Positions 1 through 10,781 of a stretch of DNA of 64,000 bases are shown here, piece by piece. Below the pieces are notes generated by a model, which saw only the letters and a list, made by a program, of their open reading frames with translations, did not search any database and had not been told where the DNA came from. The stretch spans positions 12,362,945 to 12,426,944 of the forward strand of contig OV884059.1 in assembly GCA_930367215.1 (NCBI GenBank), read 5' to 3'. This DNA is from Pollenia angustigena (taxonomy: Eukaryota; Arthropoda; Insecta; Diptera; Polleniidae). The position numbers and the translations under genes are program-made. Each line of letters starts with the position of its first letter. The first letter of the stretch is position 1.

Positions 1-474
1 CGAACATTTGAAAGATAAATTAGTCAAATCGATGGAGCAGTTTTTTGATTTTAGGTAAATCGAAAAAAGTGGGCGTAAAAGTGGGCGGGGCAAAATTTTC
101 TTTCCGTAAAACCGTAAGGTGGACCATGGCGATCATTTTAAAAAAAAAATCGTCCAAATCGGTCAAGCCGTTCTCAATTTATGCGCTTAATAGAAAAAGT
201 GGGCGTAAAAGTAGGCGTGGTAAATTTTTCTATCGATGAAAACTTAAAATGGATTAATACAAAGATTTGAAAGAAAAATTAGTCAACTCGTTGGAGCCGT
301 TTTCTGATTTTAGGTAAATCGAAAAAAGTGGGCGTAAAAGTGGGCGGGGAAAAAGTATCCTATGTCCGTCTCCTGGCTCTAAGCTACCTCCCTACCAATT
401 TTCAGCCAAATCTGTTCTGCCGTTCTTGAGTTATAAGTGGTGTAACTAACACGACTTTCTTTTATATATATAGA
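1..474 (-). mobile_element. Non-autonomous Helitron, 5' part (runs off the window)
   Basis: On the minus strand the sequence starting at 474 reads TCTATATATATAAAAG, the same 5' end as the complete Helitron at 33592. It is preceded by A, as Helitron insertion between A and T predicts. The body holds the same degenerate internal module as that element, in several tandem copies (GTGGGCGTAAAAGTGGGCGG on the plus strand, near 70, 200 and 330). The 3' CTAG end lies outside the window. It is non-coding. Confidence 0.8.
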
Positions 475-480
475 TTATTA

Positions 481-1033
481 GGAGAAGGTTCTTATGTTAG
501 AAATAATTACGAAATTTGGATAGGGGCAGGGGAATTGGTACCCCCCATTGGATGCCAATATTAAATATCGCATATCTTAAGAGCAGCTGCACGCATTTTG
601 TTGAACTTTTGGTAGTAGGATCTTCTGAGCTCTATATCTTAAGAACTGTTATAGTGAGTATGTTCAATCTTTGTAGAAGTCACTCTTATGGTATGCTACA
701 CTATCGAAAATAAAAATAAAGCAGGTAAGCGCAGGGGGGGAAATACCTCCCATAGGATGCATACGTTAAATATCGCTCAACTGAAGAACTAAGCAGCGGA
801 GGAAGTGATATCCCCCATAGGCCGCCAATGTTTAATATCGCATATCTTAAGAACTGTTATAGTGGGAGTGTTCAAACTTTGCAGAAGTCACTCTTATAGT
901 ATACTACACTTTTGAAATTAAAAATAAAGCGGGTAGGCGCAGGGGGGAAATACCTCCTATAGGATGCATATATAAAATATCTCTCAACTGAAGAAGTGGT
1001 TAAATCAGTGTAGCGAAGCATGCCGGGTTAAGC

Positions 1034-1036
<3 letters not shown>
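481..1036 (+). repeat. Tandemly duplicated repeat ending in a Helitron-like 3' terminus
   Basis: A block of about 210 bp occurs twice. CATATCTTAAG-type sequence, AAGTCACTCTTAT and CCTCCCATAGGATGC recur at about 632-760 and 842-965. The block ends CCGGGTTAAGCTAG at 1036 followed by T, a Helitron-style CTAG terminus that closely resembles minus-strand sequence at 26754 and 35188. No 5' TC end was identified, so the left boundary is uncertain. Confidence 0.5.
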
Positions 1037-1037
<1 letters not shown>

Positions 1038-1064
<27 letters not shown>

Positions 1065-1074
1065 AATATATATA
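1038..1074. repeat. (TA)n microsatellite
   Basis: An almost pure TA run sits between a Helitron 3' terminus and the next Helitron 5' region. It probably expanded from the TATATATA stretch at Helitron 5' ends. Confidence 0.9.
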
Positions 1075-1721
1075 AAGAAGTGTACACTTTGATGTCACCA
1101 CTAACTGCAAAAACGGGTTGACCGATTTCAACAAAAACGTTGATGTACGTTGATAATAGTCTTTAGATGGTTTATGTAAAGTTTGTCTTAAATCGGCCCA
1201 GTGGTTACGGATGTAAGGCATTTGGATTTTCCTATACATTGCCAAACAAATATCAACAAATTGCACTCCATCTTGAACTCCTCCGAAACGGCTTGACTGA
1301 TTTTTATGAAATTTTTTATGTGTTTTTCTTAGGTACGAAAATAGGTCGTAGAGGTTATTTTATATCGCTAGAGGGCGCAAAATAGGGCATAATCTTTCCC
1401 TCCCTATATCTTTTAAACTAATGAGCGGGTTTTCTTAAAATTTGGCATGCAGACACAGTAACATCTGAAAGGAAATTGGGAATAGGATGTGCAATAGGGC
1501 AAGAAAGGTAAAAGCCCACCCTATATCTTCTTAACTAATCAACTGATTTTCTTGAAATTTGCCGGGCAAATAGTGTAACATCTGGAAAAAACTAAAGCCT
1601 ATGATTTTTATTATCTTCTTTACTAATCAACCGGTTTTTTTTTTTAAATTTGACATGCAGACACTGTAGCATCTGAAAGAAATAAGTTATGTGGCAAAAC
1701 AACGTTTGCCGGGCCAGCTAG
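1075..1721 (+). mobile_element. Non-autonomous Helitron with internal ~100-bp units
   Basis: The start (AAAGAAGTGTACACTTTGAT) matches the 5' region of the complete Helitron at 33592. The element ends GCCGGGCCAGCTAG at 1721 followed by T, a CTAG terminus. Three degenerate internal units begin near 1403, 1525 and 1608. Each has CTATATCTT, an AACTAATxAxC stretch, an AT-rich tract and CAGACACxGTA(A/G)CATCTG. The exact TC start has been lost in the adjoining TA run. It is non-coding. Confidence 0.7.
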
Positions 1722-2314
1722 TTTTTTTATAAAATTTAAACTGTGATTATAATTCTTTTCTTTACCTTGCAATTTCTCAATGACTTAATAAATTTATTGG
1801 CACATAATCTTTTATTTTTTTGTAACTGCCAATAGTGCTAATAAATGTTTCTGTCAAAAACACAACAAAAAAAAAGTGCTTTTAAAATATAGAATTAATA
1901 TTCTATACAGTCAATGTTTGTTGGAGTTTCAAATAAAACACATAAAACAAGATTCTAAAAATATCGTTTGTATTCCAACACGTTTTATAACAAACACAGT
2001 CGTATTTCATGGAAAATTGCGCAATGACAATACGTTTCACATGACAGTGAAAAAAGTGACACCTTTTACAATTAAATGTTCTTCTATCTGGTTTAACGCC
2101 AAGTAGCCGGCTACAAGTCTTTCCACGTACAACAAGAATTTTGCAACCGGCATACAGATCTGCTTTTCACGACAATATTTTCCTTTACCTCCCTGGTATT
2201 TTTTTCCAGGTTAATTTTTGCTGCACGTAACATATGTGACAATTATCTCAATTTTACAATAAAAACAAGTAAGATATTTTAGTCGGTCAAGCTGGACAAT
2301 TGTATACTCAACAC
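1722..2314. other. Unassigned AT-rich spacer
   Basis: No credible coding region, inverted repeat or RNA gene was recognised here. A 76-codon open stretch at 1876-2106 has no recognisable motif and an AT-driven composition, and is treated as chance. Confidence 0.5.
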
Positions 2315-2540
2315 CAGTGCTCCGCAACCGGTGTGCCGTGGCACACTGGTGTGCCGTGAGCTGGATACAGGTGTGCCGCGGTCAAATTCAATGTTTTTGA
2401 CATTTTAGCATTGATGGTCAACAATTTTTCGGAGGAACTTTTGAACACGATGAATGAATGCATTAAATCAATTAAAATGGATAATCATTCAGGAAAGCAA
2501 ATTTCGATCTACCAAATGTTAAAATACAATTTGGTTAAAG
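2315..2540 (+). mobile_element. Candidate hAT terminus with GTGTGCCG repeats
   Basis: Starts CAGTGCTCCGCAACCGGTG and carries three GTGTGCCG motifs plus GGCACAC within about 65 bp, the style of subterminal repeats seen in hAT-family ends. The opposite end was not found, so length and target duplication are unknown. The following ~150 bp shows no intact transposase frame. Confidence 0.4.
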
Positions 2541-2574
2541 GATTGATGTTTGACTATTGACGTCAGCAGTCGTC

Positions 2575-2830
2575 GATGGCTGCGAGTGTAAGACGGCAAA
2601 TCCATCTGAGGAGATCGAGTGGTTGCGATCGAAACATGTCATGGTAACCTGCCGGCGAGGGTTCGAGCCCGAGCCACGTCAAGAATGAAAGATTATCAAT
2701 AACAATTTTAATTAATTTTCATGTTGTAAAATTCCTTTCTTCATAAGAATAATTTAATGAAAATTAAATTTCATGAACTTAAGCCTAATTAAAAATATTA
2801 AAAATTTGGATTAAAAACCATAAATAGTTC
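2575..2830 (+). mobile_element. tRNA-derived SINE candidate, copy 1
   Basis: A pol III B-box-like GGTTCGAGCCC lies at 2660-2670. It is followed by a tail shared with two later copies at 41040-41170 and 41270-41400: TGTAAAATTCCTTTCTTCA, then AATTTAATGAAAATTAAAT, then CTTAAGCCTAATTAAAA. The A box is not well preserved in this copy. The shared B box and tail at three separated loci argue for a SINE family rather than a tRNA gene. Confidence 0.6.
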
Positions 2831-3463
2831 AACAAAATAACCACAATACTAATTACTTTAATCTTTTTTTACGAACTATTTTTTAAATTTAATAGTTATG
2901 TATATTAGGGATTTTCATTTACTCGCTTAAAAGTCTCGCAATCTGTGCAAGTTTGGACGAGAAGAGAAGAGAAAAAGTCGTGTTTTTAACTTTGCTCCTG
3001 CTAAGAAATTAAAATCTTTTAAAATATACATATTTTTATAAGCTTTTTGCTGAAAAATACTATTTTAGCAGCAATAAACCTCGGGGTAATAGTGAAATTT
3101 TAAATTAATTTAATGTGAAAGTAATATTTCAGTTTTTAAATTGTTTAAAATAACTAAATCCAAATAAGCCATCGAACGCTAAATACATACATAACAAAAC
3201 ATAAATAGAAAAAATAAATAACAACAACAATATCAACAAACGTTTCAAAAACATCAATAACAACAGAAACAAATAAATAAATCAACAAAACAAACAGAAA
3301 AACAAAATAGTCAGCTGGTAAAGTTGCATAAACACTGGTAATTAAATACAACATATTACAGCAGTTTAAAATCCACTGCTTAGCATATTCTAACTTTATT
3401 AAACTTTTGCCGTTAATTTCAAAATTTTTACTACCCAACAAACAATATTGTTGTACAACTATC

Positions 3464-4435
3464 ATGAATTGCATAAAAAAAAAGTGTGCCATTACTAATG
3501 ATGATGAGAGAATGATTACTTGTTGGTTATGTAATGGACTCTGTCACGTAAAATGTAGTGGACTATCTGTACACGTTGCCGATTCTCTTGCGAAAGATAA
3601 TGGACTTCACTGGTGCTGTAATTCGTGCAGAAAAATTGGTGTTACTTTCTACCGTTTTTTCCAAGGAAACAAAAACCATTTCTCTGAAATTCAAGATGAA
3701 GCAAATAAGCTATTGGATAGAATTTCTAACTATGGCAAGCTATTTGAAGATTTCAAATGTTTGGACTCCATAAAATCTCCTGTTCAGTCTTCACCCAAAA
3801 GACGTAAATCATCTAGGATTAACAATCAAGATAAACAAGACGACCCTCACACCGACTCCTTAAAATCTGATGCTGCTACTTCTTCTGTTCAATATAGTTC
3901 TTTAAAAAACTCTGCTTCAACCTCATCACAAAATTCTACTACGGCAATACGCGATGTTCCATTAAATAATGCGTCATTTAGTAATGCTCCATTAAATAAT
4001 GCTCCATCAAATAATCCTGTCGCCTCTAGTTCTTCCATCAACAACAACCCTGTAACTAATTTAAATTATGCCGAAGTTTTAATAAATAATGTAAACAATA
4101 TTAGTTCTCATGGAGAATTAAGAGTAGTTCCTCCAAAAAAACAAATTTTTATATCACGCTTTGCATTCGACACTTCTGCTGATGATATTGATTTCTATAT
4201 TAAATCAAAGCTTAACCAAAATGCTGACATTGCTGTTCGTAAATTCACTTATTCACAAGCGAGGAGTATTACGTCTTTTAAAATTACTGTTCCGTTTAAT
4301 ATTTTTGATCGTGTGGTTGACCCGTCATTCTGGCCAAATCATGTTATAGTCCGAGAATACGAATACAATATAAACCAACGTGGAAATAATATTGTACATC
4401 TCCAACCTCGCCAACAAACAAGCCAAAAAAACTAA
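3464..4435 (+). CDS. LINE ORF1: zinc-finger nucleic-acid-binding protein
   Basis: A 323-residue ORF1. The ATG at 3464 is chosen because the open frame upstream lacks another ATG and the zinc finger starts at once. Residues 3-55 form a PHD-like C4HC3 array: Cys3 and Cys8, Cys20 and Cys23, His28 and Cys31, Cys52 and Cys55. Residues of about 110-200 are Ser/Asn/Thr-rich, include a basic PKRRKSSR patch, and have short imperfect repeats (PLNNAP, SNNP); they are probably disordered. The C-terminal 90 residues (PPKKQIFISRFAFDT onward, with DPSFWPNHVIVREY near the end) resemble the folded domain of retroelement ORF1 proteins. In LINEs of this type ORF1p binds element RNA. The frame is intact, and its last codons hold the slippery heptamer described separately. 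Confidence 0.85.
   Translation: MNCIKKKCAITNDDERMITCWLCNGLCHVKCSGLSVHVADSLAKDNGLHWCCNSCRKIGVTFYRFFQGNKNHFSEIQDEANKLLDRISNYGKLFEDFKCLDSIKSPVQSSPKRRKSSRINNQDKQDDPHTDSLKSDAATSSVQYSSLKNSASTSSQNSTTAIRDVPLNNASFSNAPLNNAPSNNPVASSSSINNNPVTNLNYAEVLINNVNNISSHGELRVVPPKKQIFISRFAFDTSADDIDFYIKSKLNQNADIAVRKFTYSQARSITSFKITVPFNIFDRVVDPSFWPNHVIVREYEYNINQRGNNIVHLQPRQQTSQKN
4426..4432 (+). promoter_or_regulatory. Candidate -1 ribosomal frameshift site between ORF1 and ORF2
   Basis: The last ORF1 codons are CAA AAA AAC TAA, so the heptamer A AAA AAC lies in the zero frame directly before the stop at 4433-4435. A -1 slip continues into the ORF2 frame, which is open from 4390 and has no ATG before the endonuclease begins. 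A downstream stem or pseudoknot is not evident in this AT-rich stretch. Reinitiation after the stop remains an alternative. Confidence 0.5.
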
Positions 4436-7305
4436 TTAATACTAGAGATATTCAACTTAATATTATCTATCAAAATGTTCGAGGATTAAAAAGTAAATGC
4501 TCTAAACTATATCAAGACAGCTTTGACTTTAATAATCATATTATTTGCTTCACCGAGACCTGGCTTAACAATAACTTTTTAAATGCGGAAATTTTTTGCA
4601 AAAATTTTCAAGTCTTCCGTCGAGATAGAATTACAAATACGACTGGGGGTGGTGTATTAATAGCGATCTCTAATGACTTTTCAGCTGAGGAATTAAAAGT
4701 TGATATAGCCTGTAACATTGAATTTATCGCTGTGGTCCTGAAAATTAGTCACATAAAAGTTTTTATTACTTGTTCGTATATTCCTCCTCAATCAGATTTG
4801 TTAATTTATCAGCAACACATTGCTTTAATTAAAACAGTTTCTTTAAAGACTAATCCGGATGATCTCATTTTTGTTTTTGGTGATTTTAATTTACCTCGAA
4901 TTAGCTGGCAATTCTCTCCTGAGAATTATAATTACATACCCATAAGTTCTGATGAAAATGGTGCCGATGTATTTTGTAATATTTCAAATCTTTGTCTACA
5001 CCAAATCAACGGAGTCTACAATATTTTTAGAAAATTGCTTGATCTGGTATTTGTAAACGTACCTAATGAATGCACAGTAAATCGTGTTGATCCAATTACA
5101 CTGCCCGAAGATCGATACCACCCCACAATTGAAATAAGCTGTAATGTTCAAGGTTTAAATTGCGCTAAAAATGTTACGAAAAAGGAAAAAAATTCTGCTT
5201 CCAACGTACAAATTACGCGGATTTTAACAATCGTTTATATAATACTAATTGGCTTCAACTATTATCCATACCAAATGGTTTGACGAATTCTGTTGATAAA
5301 ATGATTCAAATTTTTTATGAAACCATGTACCAATATATGGATGAATGTATTCCAAAATATTCGCCACGTTCTCAAACTGGTCCACCCTGGAACTCTAAAC
5401 AACTATCTGCCTTAAAAAATCTTAAAAATAAATATTATAAAAAAATACAAGAAATATGGCCACGCATTTGATTATGGAAAATACTCTGTTCTTCGTGCTG
5501 AACACAATTTGCTGAATGCTCAACTGTACAAAAACTACTTAACCAAAATGAAACATAGTTTCAATCGTAATCCGAGGTCGTTCTTTACGTTTGTTAACTC
5601 AAAAAGGAAGAATTACGGCACCCCATCATTTATGAAATATTTAAGTACAGAGTCAAGCAATGAATCAGACATTAGCAATTTATTCGCTGAATTTTTTGCC
5701 TCTACTTACTCTAACGCCGAATACGATGATGATGAACCCTATCCATTTAATGTTCACTCCATTCAAACAATATCTTTCCCATTACTTGACACTACGCACA
5801 TAATAAAATGTTTAAAAAACTTCAAGTCCTCACTGTCGTGTGGTCCAGATGGCATACCAAGTTGTCTTTTGAAAAACTGTGCACCAGCTATTGCAACACC
5901 TTTATCAATTATATTTAATACTTCTTTAAAATATGGCTACTTCCCTAGAATTTGGAAAGAATCGTTTCTTATTCCTTTATTCAAATCTGGTAATAAGTCA
6001 AATATCATAAATTATCGAGGCATAGCTAAATTAAACGCTATTCCAAAACTATTTGAAAAATGTATTACTGATTCTCTCGTTCATCAAGTATCTCCCCTCC
6101 TTACGCCATATCAACACGGTTTTCGTAAAGGATCTTCAGCTATGACTAACATTCTACAATTAACTACTTTGGTTAATGAAGGATTTACTCTTGGTCAACA
6201 AACAGATGTCATTTATACTGACTTCAGTAAAGCCTTTGATAAAGTTAATCACAAGCTTCTGCTTAAAAAATTGGATAAAATGGGTTTCGATAATACTTAT
6301 TTAAGCTGGTTAAAGTCATATCTGTTATGCAGAACACAGTCCGTTAAATTTAATTCTGCAAATTCAAGAAATATTTTAGTAAAATCCGGTGTTCCGCAGG
6401 GAAGTCATCTGGGCCCAATTTTATTTCTACTTTTCATCAACGATTTGCCTGAAGCAATAAATTATTCTAATATACTGATGTTCGCAGACGATGTTAAAAT
6501 ATTTTTAAGCCTCAAGCATTTACCAGATAATAATTATCTCCAAAAGGACTTGGATAATTTTTATAATTGGTGTAACATTAATTTAATGGAACTTAACCTC
6601 AAAAAATGCAAGCACATGACTTTTTCGAGAAGGCGTGACGCTCTTGGTCACTATTATATCAGTGGTCACAAACTGGAATCAGTAAACGTAATTATGGATC
6701 TTGGTGTTTTGTTGGATGGAAAATTAAACTTTGTACAACATATCATGATGGCTGTTAATAAAGCTCGAGGAATCTTGGCTTTCATCAAACGATGGGCAAA
6801 AGAATTTAAGGACCCCTTTATTACCAAAAAATTATTCATGTCACTTGTAAGACCGATTTTAGAGTATGGCTCAATTGTATGGGACCCCTACTATAACGTT
6901 CACATTAATCTTATCGAATCTGTTCAGAAACAGTTTTTACTTTTTTGTTTAAGAGATGCTTATAGAGGCTATTATGCGCTTCCATCTTATTCATCACGAC
7001 TTGCTTTGATTCGACTGCCAACATTAAAAAGCCGAAGAATTATGCTTAACGTTTCATTTCTAGTAAATCTTTTAAACGGAAATGTTTTATCAGATTTTCT
7101 TTTAAGTAAAATATCATTGAATGTTCCTCAACGCACATTAAGATTTAATCAACCACTATATGTTAAAACTTTTAGAACAAACTACGAGATGGCAGACCCG
7201 TTTAGGAAATTATGTTGTTGTTTTAATGAAATGTTTAATTTTGTAGATTTTTCTTTAAATGTTAATGTTATTAAACGTAATATTATTTTAAGTTTAAACA
7301 TGTAA
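4432..7305 (+). pseudogene. LINE ORF2: endonuclease plus reverse transcriptase, two frame changes
   Basis: From 4432 the frame gives an APE-type endonuclease: QNVRGLKSK, CFTETWL, VFGDFNLP, LDLVFVNVP and a terminal DRYHPTIEIS. A single-base loss near 5165-5220 sends this frame to a stop at 5281-5283. The coding sense continues in another frame to 5471, and the original frame resumes at about 5455. From there 598 residues are open to 7305. Reverse transcriptase motifs are SCGPDGIPS, YRGIAKLNAIPKLFEK, TDFSKAFDKVNHKLL (6217-6261), GVPQGSHLGPILF (6388), and the catalytic FADDV (6481). The thumb and C-terminal region follow (RPILEYGSIVWDP). In life the protein nicks DNA and copies the element RNA by target-primed reverse transcription. 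This copy needs two indel corrections and is scored as a pseudogene. Confidence 0.85.
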
Positions 7306-7539
7306 CTGCAGTTATATTGAGAAAAATTGTTAAATTTAATAGTTAGTCTGTAAGGATTGTATCTATAGACTTAATTTAATAAATAAACTGTGCATTTTTA
7401 CGCCCTCGCAAATGAACTGTCAAATAAATTTGCCGAACAATATTGACTCGTAAACTTGCGCCGTTCAATTGTGCATTTATTAAATTTTTTCATGCTTTCT
7501 GTTGTCTTTAACACAAAATTCAGGTGTAAACATATTACA

Positions 7540-7690
7540 AGCACTTTGGTCGCCAGTTTTGATACAGCGTCTTTCATCGTCTGTTTTGGTACATCGACTA
7601 CGGTCACCAGTCTCAAACCACCAATATCGGTCGCTAGTTAGTTTTAATATAGCGACTTCGTTCTCCAGTTTTGGTACAGCGACTTCTGTC
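7540..7690 (+). repeat. Degenerate ~30-bp tandem repeats
   Basis: Units based on GTCGCCAGTTTTGATACAGC recur five times with substitutions (GTCTGTTTTGGTACATCGAC, GTCACCAGTCTCAAACCACC, GTCGCTAGTTAG, CTCCAGTTTTGGTACAGCGA). A minus-strand open frame across this block is a by-product of the repeat, with no known domain. Confidence 0.5.
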
Positions 7691-7699
7691 ATTTTATTA

Positions 7700-9787
7700 C
7701 CTAGTACTATTAATAATTCAAGGTTTCGAATCCTGCACTCGTCCTCCGAGAAAAATCCGGCCGAATGCCTGCCTGTTAGTGTGCTGTTAGTAATAAAATA
7801 GAATGAGGAAATAAAACTAAGAATATATAATAAAGATGTAAGGTAAATCACTCGTGTTTTTGTTTTCACTTGGGTTTGTGGATTTAGTAAGTCATTCCTA
7901 GAAGCAACTGAATTACACTAGCCGATTTTTTTCTTGCCTAAAACCATATCAAAACCACAAACATTTCTTTATAATTACCATAAAACTACTTTTCATTTGA
8001 AATCCATCCTCTATTTTTTTAAGCACTTGTCTATTTAACTTTGCTTCATATGTGCTTTTTAGGTGGCAATTAAAAAGTTTTTTTTTTATTCAAACTTTCT
8101 TCTTTTATAGTTAAAGTGTTTTTTTTTTTGTAAATCTACACAAAAGAGCTGTAAAACTGGACATTTATCATCATGAATGTAAGTACATCGTCTAGTTTCG
8201 GGTCATATAAAATTATGTCGGTCTTGCCGGATATACCGACATTTCGTAAACGATTTTTTAGAACTTTTGCCTTTTTATCGCGTTACTACATGAACTCAAG
8301 TTTCTTGTAAAAATTGTACTACTGTTATAACAATAAATTGCCAGGAAACACTGAAAAGGGTTTTAACGCTGCACAAAGCTGTCAATAGCCCTATTTTCGC
8401 AAATCAATTTAAATCTTCACAACTACAATAATGAAGCTGACAGTGAGGAATATGAGGGAGGAGATGAATACCCCTATACAATTTAATAATTATTTTTGCT
8501 ATATTTGCTAAAACTAACTCTTAGAACAAACTACCAAAATCTAGCAAAATCTTGGAGTTATAAAATTGACGGCTTTGGCTCCTTTGTGCGTTGGTTTAAA
8601 CACTAAACACTATGTAAACAAAATGGATTTTTAAATATATTTATAAACTTTTTTAAAGGCCGGTCTATACTTAGGATCATACACTTAATTTTTTCTAGAA
8701 AAATTTATTTCCCCGAATTTTTTCAGCGTACTAAAAGTAGCTGTAGGGTGCCCAGTTGTTTAAATTTGCGACTAGCCCAGTGTAATCGGTGGCCTTATGC
8801 GTAGATATGTATATTGGTTCCGTTTGCTCTTGCGAAAGAATAGGACCTTAACAGCAATCGGCGACTCTATAAAGTATCTATATTCCGAGGTCCCTTCTCT
8901 GTCTGTTGTTGGACTCGGGATAAACAATTTTTAAGATGAAACCCCTTTTGCCGTATGAAACTAGTGTATTTTTATACGGGATTTCTAGGGACAAAAATCC
9001 CAGGATCTATACTATCATTTTCTTACATTTTTTTTTATAAATAACTTATATTTTTTTCAATGCTGTTGACTTTGCATTTAATATTAATTTTTATAGCATT
9101 TATAAACTTATTTAATAGTTTTTACGAGTTAATATTTGTTTTATGGAATTCCCAGTATTTTCCGGCAAATTCAAAAATAATTCCCGCTTTCTTTGGAAAT
9201 GAAAAAGTCCTGGAGAAAAAAACTCTACCAAACCCTCTCCGAGAGAGCACTTTTGTGTGGGAGAAATGGACGTGAAATAATGAAATATTTTGGAGTATTT
9301 TAAAATAAAAAAAAAAATGGTTCTAATTGGATGACTATTTATTTCCTTTCACCCAAAAATCAATTAATTTACTTTTATACACTGCGCCGAATAGACATAA
9401 AAGTTATTAAAGACACAAACCACGTGTACAAGAAACGCTATTTGTTTTAAGACCCTCTATGTGCCATGATTCCTGTTACAGGTAATCAAAGACTCGGTAC
9501 AAGCAAATACAGCCTTCCTACTTATAATCCTTTTGATTTTCATAAGCCATAAACACTATTTTTTTTTCTTTTTGTTTTTTTTTTTTGTTTCCTAAAATCT
9601 AGATTTGAATGTTGTATGATAATTGCATATGAATATTTAATGAGAACTGTACAAATCGGCAAAATGAAAGCAAACGATGGCAAAGCCAAAAACATAAGAA
9701 AATTATTTTATATCAAAAAAGTTTTAGAAGCACATTTTCACAAATACTACCACAATGCTTGATGAATATATTGATAAGTGCATTTGG
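7700..9787. other. Gene-free AT-rich stretch
   Basis: No coding region or paired inverted repeat was recognised. Positions of about 8860-8960 (CTCTATAAAGTATCTATATTC followed by a CTGTCTG tract) look like a decayed mini-me-type core. The rest is unassigned. Confidence 0.4.
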
Positions 9788-10166
9788 TCCCTGCAAATAA
9801 TATTGAACTAACTAATCCATTTTGATAAAATTGACTACTTTATGGACTGGTCCAATGTAATGCAAGCATGAACCATGTCGTTGTGGAAAAGTGTTTGTAG
9901 TGAGACGACATGTCTTCGTTTTTTAACGACATGTTATCGTTTTTAAACGACTTCAAAACTAATCCTCTTGAGTATACCATGGAGGAGTTTTAAAACTACT
10001 CCTTTGTAATCCAAAGCTGGGTTATATGGCCCTGCCCTAGGGCATCGTAATGTTAAATAGACCATGTTTTTCCCATACGTTTGGGTTACTTTTGGACTAG
10101 TCCTGGTCCCTTGTGGGCTACATTTTATACACGTCCAGTCGAAACGGTCCTATTATTTGCAGGGGA
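9788..10166 (+). mobile_element. MITE family 1, copy 1 (TCCCTGCAAATAATA termini)
   Basis: Left end TCCCTGCAAATAATA. Right end in reverse complement TCCCCTGCAAATAATAGGAC. Subterminal GGACTAGTCC-like sequence is present. The same sequence in inverse orientation occurs at 29669-30022 (shared blocks include GTAATGCAAGCATG, GACGACATGTCTTCGTTTTT and ATGGCCCTGCC). It is 379 bp and non-coding. No clean target duplication was found. Confidence 0.75.
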
Positions 10167-10781
10167 ACTTCAAACAAGTTGCCGGCAAGCATGAGGATTA
10201 AAAACTTTGCGCTTTTGTTAAGCTATGAATAATAGTGCTGTTTTAATCGTTAATCTCGAAACAATTATTGCATCTACTGGTTGATGTATTTGTGGGTCCA
10301 TGTTCGATGTTAGTATGAGCTAACAATACACTTCATTCTCGAAATTATCTGAGCTTTAGCGGAGTTTATTTGGAAGTAGTTTCTCAAAAGTGCTTTATTT
10401 GCTTATATTTTGCAATTTGGTTGCCGGGGTGACAACTTTTTGGCATATTAAATCGAATTATTAGCAGTATCGAGCTTATACTGAAATCCCAATCAAAACT
10501 TTTTGGAATCATGACCGATGTGCCATGGTACATATGAAACATAAACACTTATATCTTTTTTTAAAATATTCAAGCATGAGTTGGTCAAATACAGCGAAAT
10601 TGTAGAACTGTCCTATACTGAAACTGATTAAACTGATTTAAAAAGTATGATTTTATTAAATTTAAGTTACAATCAAAATTAATCTTAAAGCCTTTAATAT
10701 TAAATAATGAATTATAATGTTAAATATACAACTTTACTCTAAAATAAACAACATCTTTCATTCAAAACCAAATCAGCAACT

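Larger units (their letters stand above)
3464..7395 (+). mobile_element. Near-full-length LINE (jockey/CR1-like non-LTR retrotransposon)
   Basis: Contains ORF1 with a C4HC3 zinc finger, then an ORF2 region with an APE-type endonuclease and a reverse transcriptase in the standard order. The 5' end was not located: AT-rich sequence of about 300 bp upstream of 3464 may be 5' UTR. The 3' UTR follows the stop at 7305 and runs to about 7395 (TTAATTTAATAAATAAACTG). ORF2 carries two single-base frame changes, so this copy cannot make an intact ORF2 protein, but it is otherwise little decayed and may be fairly young. No clear target duplication was found. The clade assignment (CR1 versus jockey) rests on motif style only. 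Confidence 0.85.

Noticed and set aside
3154..3492. 112-codon minus-strand open frame with a Val/Phe/Leu-rich tail
   Set aside because: It is antisense to CAACAA-type simple sequence upstream of the LINE ORF1; low complexity explains it.
7715..7745. B-box-like TTTCGAATCCTGC
   Set aside because: It has one extra T, no A box at a sensible distance and no repeated tail.
7480..7869. 129-codon open frame on the minus strand
   Set aside because: It runs through a degenerate 30-bp tandem repeat, has no recognisable domain and overlaps other frames of the same repeat.
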